Made by a program: the position numbers and the translations under genes
Shown: piece after piece, positions 5,769 through 10,555 of the stretch
How positions within the stretch are numbered: position 1 is the first letter of the stretch
How the letters are laid out: every line of letters starts with the position of its first letter
Notes under the pieces: generated by a model
The model's database searches: none
What the model was told of the DNA's origin: nothing
The model's input: the letters and a program-made list of their open reading frames with translations, nothing else
Assembly (NCBI GenBank): GCA_030681635.1
Contig: JAUXRT010000633.1
Location: forward strand, 1-10,555
Length of the DNA: 10,555 nucleotides
Source: Reyranella sp.
Lineage (GTDB): Bacteria > Pseudomonadota > Alphaproteobacteria > Reyranellales > Reyranellaceae
Direction: 5' to 3'

Positions 5769-6346
5769 TGACCTTGAAGGGCCTCTTGCGCGAGGTTCGT
5801 GCCTGCGCGATCTGCGAAGCCGAACTCCCCTTTGGCCCTCGACCCGTTGTCCGTCTGGCAAGTTCCGCACGGTTGTTGATCATCAGTCAGGCGCCAGGGA
5901 AGAAGGTGCACGAGACGGGCATCGCCTGGAACGACGCAAGCGGCGATCGTCTCCGGGATTGGCTCGGGGTGGATCGGTCCATTTTTTACGACGAGGCCAG
6001 AGTGGCGATCCTCCCCATGGGCTTCTGTTATCCGGGGGTTGAAGAGGCCGGCGGCGACAAGCCGCCCCGCCCCGAATGCGCTCCGCGTTGGCATGCACGC
6101 CTGCTCAGGCACCTTCCCGACGTCCGGTTGACGCTCCTGGTCGGCCAATACGCCCAACGGCACTATCTGCGTTCGACGCGGAAGGGCTCGATGACGGAGA
6201 CCGTCAGGGCCTTCCCGGAGTACGGGCCGCAGTTCCTTCCCTTGCCACATCCAAGCTGGCGCAGCGTGGCCTGGATGAGGAAGCATCCATGGTTCGAACA
6301 GACGATCATTCCTCATTTGCGGAGTGTCGTACGCCCGTTGATGTGA
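5768..6346 (+). CDS. uracil-DNA glycosylase family protein with four-cysteine pattern, 192 aa
   Basis: This probably is a member of the uracil-DNA glycosylase superfamily (PF03167), whose enzymes remove uracil or related damaged bases from DNA. Cys13 and Cys16 (RACAICEAEL) with Cys87 (GFCYPG) and Cys104 (RPECAP) match the spacing of the [4Fe-4S] ligands in family 4 enzymes. The first active-site motif is SQAPGKKVHETG (40-51), where family 4 has GEAPG, so the catalytic glutamate position is altered. The second motif is LPLPHPSWR (157-165), with the HPS that grips the DNA strand. LLVGQYAQRHYL (123-134) is the core strand before it. Similar proteins with SQAPG and GFCYPG are common in Proteobacteria under this name, but whether they act on uracil is not something I can confirm. 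The start overlaps the DUF488 stop by one base. Confidence 0.85.
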   Translation: MTLKGLLREVRACAICEAELPFGPRPVVRLASSARLLIISQAPGKKVHETGIAWNDASGDRLRDWLGVDRSIFYDEARVAILPMGFCYPGVEEAGGDKPPRPECAPRWHARLLRHLPDVRLTLLVGQYAQRHYLRSTRKGSMTETVRAFPEYGPQFLPLPHPSWRSVAWMRKHPWFEQTIIPHLRSVVRPLM

Positions 6347-6388
6347 TGCGCGAGCGCGGGTGCATCTATCCGTTTCGACGGCGGTGCC

Positions 6389-6979
6389 TCATGTTGTCGA
6401 CGGCAGCGCATGAACGTGCACGTGCTGGCCCGAATGCTTCTTGAGAATGCCCACGGCGCGGTCCTCGTCGGCGGCATCCCAGGTCCGCACCCACAGCAGC
6501 AATCCGCCCTGGTCCACCTGTTCCTGCAAATGAAGGGCATGATCGTCGCCGACCCACTTGGCCAGCATCGACCCTATGAATCCGCCGGCGCCGCCGGTCA
6601 GGGCCGCACCTATGATGACCGCGGTAAGAGTGCCCCCGGAAGCGACGATGGCCCCCGCCGCCGCCATGGCGCCCACGTACATCAGCACGCCGATCAACCC
6701 ACCTTCGGCCCCGCCTATGGCTTCAGGCGAGACGTAGGCTGCGCGCGGAACCACGGGATCGTCCGCAAGAGAGCTGACCTTCCGGTATTTGTGACCGAGT
6801 TTTTCGTCGACGGCGTGCTCGCTGGCGAGCAGGCTCAATTCGGCGCGATGAAAGCCCGACTCGAGCAATTCGTCGATGGCAGCCTGGAGGTTCTCCGCGT
6901 CCTTGAAAATCCCGACAGCTTCGCGAACCGTACGGTGCCTCTGCTTGGCGGGCGTTTTCACCTGTGCTTTTGCGGGCAT
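6389..6979 (-). CDS. glycine-rich membrane protein of general-stress type, 196 aa
   Basis: This is probably an inner-membrane protein of the stress response with no known reaction. The N-terminal part VREAVGIFKDAENLQAAIDELLESGF (18-43), followed by ELSLLAS (47-53), resembles the general stress protein 17M fold, in which a residue pair or loop faces a small alpha/beta domain. The centre (88-140) is a glycine- and alanine-rich hydrophobic stretch with about two membrane spans (92-112 and 116-138). Its small-residue spacing is of glycine-zipper type. The C-terminal part LLLWVRTWDAADEDRAVGILKKHSGQ (160-185) looks like the second half of the alpha/beta domain. The lysine-rich N-terminus is not a signal peptide. 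GAGGTGAA-like purines (GAGGTGA) precede the ATG at 6979. It is convergent with the UDG-like gene (42-base gap) and divergent from the LLM oxidoreductase. A candidate FixK-type box lies 95.5 bases upstream of its start. Confidence 0.82.
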   Translation of the reverse strand: MPAKAQVKTPAKQRHRTVREAVGIFKDAENLQAAIDELLESGFHRAELSLLASEHAVDEKLGHKYRKVSSLADDPVVPRAAYVSPEAIGGAEGGLIGVLMYVGAMAAAGAIVASGGTLTAVIIGAALTGGAGGFIGSMLAKWVGDDHALHLQEQVDQGGLLLWVRTWDAADEDRAVGILKKHSGQHVHVHALPSTT

Positions 6980-7006
6980 TTCGGTTCACCTCGGCATCGG
7001 CCAAAT

Positions 7007-7046
7007 CATGGAAGGGAATTGAGAACTTGATGCTCTCGGTTCCATG
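7007..7046. repeat. nested inverted repeat upstream of the stress membrane protein gene
   Basis: CATGGAA (7007-7013) is a perfect inverted complement of TTCCATG (7040-7046). Inside it, GAGA (7021-7024) pairs with TCTC (7034-7037) around a 9-base loop. It falls where the leftward gene's leader or core promoter should be, 28-67 bases before the start at 6979. It may be an operator or a leader hairpin. The pairing is seen; the role is unknown. Confidence 0.35.
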
Positions 7047-7067
7047 TCCTGGCTCTGCCGCGTATCA

Positions 7068-7081
7068 TTGATCCGGCGCAA
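7068..7081. promoter_or_regulatory. candidate FixK/FNR-type box TTGA-N6-GCAA
   Basis: TTGATCCGGCGCAA fits TTG(A/C)-N6-(T/G)CAA, and the flanking A and T extend the symmetry to ATTG...CAAT. The centre is 95.5 bases before the leftward stress gene (6979) and 57.5 bases before the rightward LLM gene (7132). Activation from -41.5 would start the leftward RNA near 7033. For the rightward gene the same geometry would put the start inside its ribosome binding site, so the leftward gene is the better target. It shares the half-site GCGCAA with the element at 5314-5327. Confidence 0.45.
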
Positions 7082-7131
7082 TGTGTCGGGCCTGGAGAGA
7101 TGACGGGCAGGCAAGGGGAGGGCCCATACTC

Positions 7132-7983
7132 ATGAAAATCGGCGCGGTGATGTTCTTCACGACCGACTCCATGCACCCTGCGGCGCTCGGCCGGGCGCTG
7201 GAGGAGCGTGGCTTCGAATCGCTCTGGGTGCCCGAACACACGCACATCCCGTCGGCCGGCAACTCCCGCTATCCGGCGACCGGCGGCCTGGTGCGTGCCT
7301 ACTACGAGATCATGGATCCGTTCCTGGCGCTCAATACCGCCGCCACAGCGACGACGAAGCTCAAGGTCGGCACCGGTATCGCCCTCGTCATCCAGCGCGA
7401 TCCGATCGTCACCGCCAAGGTGGTGTCGTCGATCGACCAGCTCAGCAACGGCCGCTTCCTGTTCGGCGTCGGCAACGGCTGGAACCAGCCGGAGATCGAG
7501 AACCACGGCACCGCGTTCAAGACGCGCCACAAGCTGGCGCGTGAGCGCATCGAGGCGATGAAGGCGATCTGGGCCAACGAGGAGCCGGAGTATCACGGCG
7601 AGTTCGTGAACTTCGACAAGATGAAGCAGTGGCCGAAACCGCGGCAGACACCGCATCCGCCCATCATCGTCGGCGGCGGGTTCCCGCACGCCGCGCGGCG
7701 CGCCATCCGCTACGGCGACGGCTGGATCCCGCGCGACGACTGGCTGGAGAAGGACGGCATGGGCGTCATCGACCAGTTCCGACAGATGGCGACGGAGGCC
7801 GGTCGCGATCCCGCCAGCCTGCCGATCAGCGTCTTCCGCGTTCCCGACAATATCGAGCGCCTGAGGCTTTGCGAGAAGATCGGCATCGACCGCGTCGTCT
7901 TCTCCCTGCCTGCCGAGAAGGAGGACAAGATCCTCCCCATCCTCGACCGCTGGTTCGAACTGAAGAAGCAGCTGGCGGGCTGA
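7132..7983 (+). CDS. LLM-class (luciferase-like) F420/flavin-dependent oxidoreductase, 283 aa
   Basis: This is a cytoplasmic TIM-barrel oxidoreductase of the bacterial luciferase-like superfamily, most like the group annotated as F420-dependent (TIGR03619 type). The N-terminus MKIGAVMFFTTDSM and LEERGFESLWVPEHTHIP (24-41) are the usual first strand and helix. VGTGIALVIQRDPIVTAK (79-96) and LSNGRFLFGVGNGW (104-117) form the cofactor-side loops. PPIIVGGGFPHAARRAIRYGDGWIP (176-200) is the phosphate-binding region. Length is normal. The start at 7132 follows GGGGAGGG; an in-frame ATG at 7081 would add 17 unrelated residues. Substrate is unknown, and in Proteobacteria the cofactor may be FMN or F420. 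The gene is alone on its strand and converges on the molybdenum hydroxylase gene across a hairpin. Confidence 0.9.
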   Translation: MKIGAVMFFTTDSMHPAALGRALEERGFESLWVPEHTHIPSAGNSRYPATGGLVRAYYEIMDPFLALNTAATATTKLKVGTGIALVIQRDPIVTAKVVSSIDQLSNGRFLFGVGNGWNQPEIENHGTAFKTRHKLARERIEAMKAIWANEEPEYHGEFVNFDKMKQWPKPRQTPHPPIIVGGGFPHAARRAIRYGDGWIPRDDWLEKDGMGVIDQFRQMATEAGRDPASLPISVFRVPDNIERLRLCEKIGIDRVVFSLPAEKEDKILPILDRWFELKKQLAG

Positions 7984-7994
7984 CGACAAAGTTA

Positions 7995-8022
7995 GGGGCG
8001 TGCCACCGAGGTAGCACGCCCC
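7995..8022. terminator. hairpin between two convergent genes, candidate terminator
   Basis: GGGGCGTGC (7995-8003) and GCACGCCCC (8014-8022) make a perfect 9-bp GC-rich stem with a 10-base loop. It begins 12 bases after the LLM stop codon and lies 32 bases from the stop of the convergent gene. No T run follows on the plus strand (CAAGCAAGG). On the minus strand TAACTTTG follows, so it fits a weak bidirectional terminator or an RNA 3' end protected by a hairpin. Confidence 0.6.
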
Positions 8023-8053
8023 CAAGCAAGGAGCTTGATCGCTTCCTGATCGT

Positions 8054-10312
8054 CTAGTCGGCGGCCTTGGCCTCGGGCTCCAGCACGTCCAGCACCCTGG
8101 GCGGCGACATGGGCAGGGCGTAGAAGCGCTCGCCGAGTGCGCCGTGCAGTGCGTTGGCGACGGCGGCCATCACGGGAACCAGCGGCACCTCGCCGACACC
8201 GCGCACGCCCTGCGGATGCTTCGGGTTCGGGATCTCGATCATGACGGCGTCGAGCATCGGCAGGTCCGAGGTGACGGGCATGCGATAGTCGAGGAAGCCC
8301 GCGTTATCGAGCCGGCCGTTCTTGTCGTAGATGTACTCCTCGCTGAGCGCCCAGCCGATGCCCTGGGCGACGCCGCCCTGTATCTGGCCCTCGCAATAAT
8401 CGGGATGGATCGCCCGGCCGACGTCCTGGAAGGCCGTGTAGCGCGTCACCCAGACGCGGCCCGTGTCGCGGTCGACCTCGACGTCGCAGATGTGCGTGCT
8501 GAAGCCACCCTCGGCGCCCGTCGTGTTGGTCGAGGCGCCGGCGCCGATCGGGCCACCGGTCTCGGTCGCGCGGGCGGCGAGCTGGGCCAGCGACAGCGGA
8601 TCGAACTTGCCGGCGTTGTCGCCGGCAGGCTTGGCCTCGCCGTTTTCCCAGGTCACGGCCTCGGGATCGATCTTCCAGATCTTGGCCGCGCGGCGGCGCA
8701 GGTCGGCGATGACCTTGCCTGCGGCATCGGTGACCACCATCGCCGAGGCGAAGGTGACGCGGCTGCCGCCGGTCAGGTTCGAGAAGCCGATGCTGCTGGT
8801 GTCGCCGATCAGCACCTGTATCTTGCTGTGCGCGATGCCGAGCAGCTCGGCCGCGATGTTGGCCGTGGAGGCGCGGCTGCCGCCGATGTCGGGATGGCCT
8901 GTCATCACCACGACCGTGCCGTCCTCGTTGATGCTCATCTGGGCGCTCGATTCGCCACCGGCATTGAACCAGTAGCCCGACGCCACGCCGCGACCCTGGT
9001 TGGGTTTCAGCGGCGCCTTGTAGTGGGGATGGGCGAGCGCCTGCTTCACGGTCTCCTGGTAGCCCATGACCGGATAGACCGGACCGTGGACCGCCTTGGT
9101 GCCCTGCTTGGCCGAGTTCTTCAGGCGCAGCTCGAGCGGATCCATCTTGAGCTTCTGGGCGAGCTCATCCAGCACGCACTCCACCGCATAGGCGCCGATC
9201 GGTGCGCCCGGGGCGCGGTAGGCCGCGACCTTCGAGCGATTGGAGACGACGTCGAAGCCCTGGGTGTAGGCATTCTCGATGTCGTAGGGGCCGAAGGCGC
9301 AGCCGGCGGCGCCGCGGATCGGCGAGCCGGGAAAGGCGCCGGCCTGCAGCCAGTAGGTGCCCTGGGCGGCCACGATGGTGCCGTCCTTCTTGGCGCCGAT
9401 CTTGACCTTGCTCATCGAGCCCGAGGTCGGACCGGAAGCGCGGAACACTTCCTCGCGGCTCATCACCATCTTAACCGGCTTGCCCGACTTGCGCGCCAGC
9501 ACCAGAGCCAGCGGTTCCAGGTAGATGATGGTCTTGCCGCCGAAGCCGCCGCCGATCTCGGCCGGGATGGCGCGAATGTCGCTCTGCGTCACGCCGGTCA
9601 GCAGGGCGGTCATGGCGCGGACCATGAACTGACCCTGGCTCGAACTCCAGATCGTGGCCTTGCCGTCGGTAACGCTGACGAGGCAGGCGTGCGGCTCGAT
9701 GTAGCCCTGGTGCACCGCCTCGGTCTTGAAGCTGCGCTCGACGATCACGTCGGCTTCCTTGAAGCCGGCTTCGATGTCGCCTTTCTTGTGCTCGAGCGTG
9801 CCCGCGATGTTGGAGGGCTTGCCCTCGAACTTGATGTGGTCGTGCAGGGGCGTGGCGCCCGGCTTCATCGCGTCCTCGACGTCGATGGCATGGGGCAGCA
9901 CCTCGTAGTCGACCTTGATCAGCTTGAGGGCTTCGGCGGCGATCTCCTGCGAGGTCGCGGCGACGGCGGCGACGGGATGGCCGTGGAACAGCGCCTTGTC
10001 GCGCGCCATCACGTTGCGGCACATCCAGCGGATGTCCTGGATGCCCAGCATCACCGGGCCCTTGTCGATCGGGAAGTCGACGATGTCCTTGGAGGTCATG
10101 ACCGCCTTGACGCCCGGGAAGGCCTCGGCCTTCGAGGTGTCGATCGACTTGATGCGGGCGTGAGCGTGCGGGCTGCGCAGCACCTTGCCCCAGATCATGC
10201 CGGGCATGTTGGTGTCGGCGGCGTAGGCGGCGCGTCCGGTGACCTTGTCAGCGCCGTCCGGCCGCGGGGTGCGTTTGCCGATCCACTTGTTGTCGGGATT
10301 GTCGTTGGTCAT
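8054..10312 (-). CDS. xanthine dehydrogenase family molybdopterin-binding subunit, 752 aa
   Basis: This is the large catalytic subunit of a molybdenum hydroxylase, holding the molybdenum-cytosine-dinucleotide or molybdopterin cofactor and hydroxylating an unknown, often aromatic or N-heterocyclic, substrate. The N-terminal a/b hammerhead domain (about 18-145) contains VTGRAAYAAD (24-33) and LRSPHAHARI (45-54). The cofactor-binding domains follow: QGQFMVR (226-232), IGGGFGGK (253-260), AYRAPGAP (364-371), GGSRVTFASAM (515-525) and GGVAQGIGWAL (646-656). GVGE (705-708) gives the catalytic Glu708. Length is full for this subunit. The reverse-strand AGGA, 7 bases before the ATG at 10312, supports the start. 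The partner [2Fe-2S] small subunit and FAD subunit are not next to it in the window. They may be elsewhere, or the electron carrier may differ. An inverted repeat covers the ribosome binding site. Confidence 0.93.
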   Translation of the reverse strand: MTNDNPDNKWIGKRTPRPDGADKVTGRAAYAADTNMPGMIWGKVLRSPHAHARIKSIDTSKAEAFPGVKAVMTSKDIVDFPIDKGPVMLGIQDIRWMCRNVMARDKALFHGHPVAAVAATSQEIAAEALKLIKVDYEVLPHAIDVEDAMKPGATPLHDHIKFEGKPSNIAGTLEHKKGDIEAGFKEADVIVERSFKTEAVHQGYIEPHACLVSVTDGKATIWSSSQGQFMVRAMTALLTGVTQSDIRAIPAEIGGGFGGKTIIYLEPLALVLARKSGKPVKMVMSREEVFRASGPTSGSMSKVKIGAKKDGTIVAAQGTYWLQAGAFPGSPIRGAAGCAFGPYDIENAYTQGFDVVSNRSKVAAYRAPGAPIGAYAVECVLDELAQKLKMDPLELRLKNSAKQGTKAVHGPVYPVMGYQETVKQALAHPHYKAPLKPNQGRGVASGYWFNAGGESSAQMSINEDGTVVVMTGHPDIGGSRASTANIAAELLGIAHSKIQVLIGDTSSIGFSNLTGGSRVTFASAMVVTDAAGKVIADLRRRAAKIWKIDPEAVTWENGEAKPAGDNAGKFDPLSLAQLAARATETGGPIGAGASTNTTGAEGGFSTHICDVEVDRDTGRVWVTRYTAFQDVGRAIHPDYCEGQIQGGVAQGIGWALSEEYIYDKNGRLDNAGFLDYRMPVTSDLPMLDAVMIEIPNPKHPQGVRGVGEVPLVPVMAAVANALHGALGERFYALPMSPPRVLDVLEPEAKAAD

Positions 10313-10320
10313 GGGGCATT

Positions 10321-10398
10321 CCTGTCCGGGCGGGTGAATTCCACCCCCGGAGGGTGGGGCACGCCATGGGCCGGCCGCAAGGCGGTCTGTCGGACAGG
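10321..10398. repeat. inverted repeat covering the ribosome binding site of the molybdenum subunit gene
   Basis: CCTGTCCG (10321-10328) and CGGACAGG (10391-10398) are perfect inverted complements 62 bases apart. On the reverse strand the arm nearest the gene carries AGG of the AGGA ribosome binding site. Between the arms, CCACCC (10341-10346) pairs with GGGTGG (10352-10357) around five bases. The outer right arm is also part of an 11-base palindrome CTGTC-G-GACAG (10387-10397). It may be a leader that hides the ribosome binding site, a paired operator, or the end signal of the upstream peroxiredoxin gene. No T run follows the inner hairpin. Confidence 0.45.
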
Positions 10399-10432
10399 CA
10401 GGCTCGCTATTTCGCGTCGGGTGGCAGCACCA

Positions 10433-10555
10433 TCAGAGCGCCTTCAGGGCGTCGCGGACCTCGCCGACATGGGCCGCGACCTTGACCTTGCGCCAGATCT
10501 TGCGGACCACGCCGTCCTTGTCGATCAGGAAGGTGGCGCGGTCGATGCCCATATA
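10433..10555 (-). CDS. bcp: peroxiredoxin, bcp type, C-terminal 40 residues (5' end outside window)
   Basis: This is the end of a thioredoxin-dependent thiol peroxidase that reduces hydrogen peroxide and organic peroxides in the cytoplasm. The visible residues YMGIDRATFLIDKDGVVRKIW, followed by KVKVAAHVGEVRDALKAL, match the last strand and helix of Bcp/PrxQ proteins, where the usual form is YMGxxRxTFLID..G....W..VKV..H..EV. The peroxidatic cysteine lies beyond the right edge. The stop codon is at 10433-10435. The gene reads towards the molybdenum subunit, with a 120-base gap that contains the inverted repeat. Confidence 0.82.
   Translation of the reverse strand, partial: YMGIDRATFLIDKDGVVRKIWRKVKVAAHVGEVRDALKAL

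Noticed and set aside
6347..6388. Terminator between the convergent UDG-like and stress protein genes
   Set aside because: Only a 4-bp CGCG-AG-CGCG pairing is present, with no T run.
7025..7043. GGAAC on the reverse strand (7043-7039) as the -35 part of an EcfG general stress promoter
   Set aside because: The expected GTT at a spacing of 16-17 bases is missing; the only GTT follows after 12 bases.
7006..8025. Reverse-strand open frame of 339 codons over the LLM oxidoreductase
   Set aside because: It is a shadow of a clear forward gene and would also read through the intergenic hairpin and the divergent promoter region.

Overview
The window looks like chromosomal DNA from a GC-rich alphaproteobacterium, probably Hyphomicrobiales or a relative such as Bradyrhizobium or Reyranella. 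I infer this from base composition, strong AGGAGG-type ribosome binding sites, and the protein families: a QVH-type amidohydrolase, a glycine-rich stress membrane protein, a luciferase-like F420-type oxidoreductase and a lone molybdenum hydroxylase subunit. I see no insertion sequence, tRNA, rRNA, CRISPR array or phage gene. Coding density is high, and no gene-free stretch exceeds 300 bases.

Left part (1-2514): the 5' end of a DHA2-type MFS exporter runs leftwards off the edge. After it come a small conserved-looking hypothetical gene and a tight rightward pair, an amidohydrolase and a Crp/Fnr-family regulator 18 bases apart.

Middle part (2551-6979) reads as a stress-response block. A leftward unit encodes, in order of transcription, a small single-PAS protein, an iron superoxide dismutase (sodB) and a Rieske-FAD/NAD(P)H reductase fusion. 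Divergent to it is a translationally coupled pair, a DUF488 protein and a four-cysteine uracil-DNA-glycosylase-family protein. Convergent to that pair is a glycine-rich membrane stress protein. Plausible roles are redox sensing, superoxide removal, electron transfer and DNA repair. The 161-base divergent region 5224-5384 is unusually rich in nested inverted repeats. It also carries a 14-base TTGC-N6-GCAA element. A matching TTGA-N6-GCAA element sits in the other divergent region (7068-7081). Both elements are about 96-98 bases upstream of the leftward start codon, and both fit the Bradyrhizobium-type FixK/FNR box pattern TTG(A/C)-N6-(T/G)CAA. This possible shared low-oxygen or redox control of otherwise poorly characterised stress genes is the most interesting signal in the window.

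Right part (7132-10555): a luciferase-like oxidoreductase converges, across a strong 9-bp hairpin, on a large molybdopterin-binding subunit of the xanthine dehydrogenase family. That subunit has no small Fe-S or FAD subunit beside it here. Upstream of it lies the 3' end of a bcp-type peroxiredoxin that runs off the right edge. The ribosome binding site of the molybdenum subunit falls in one arm of an 8-bp inverted repeat.
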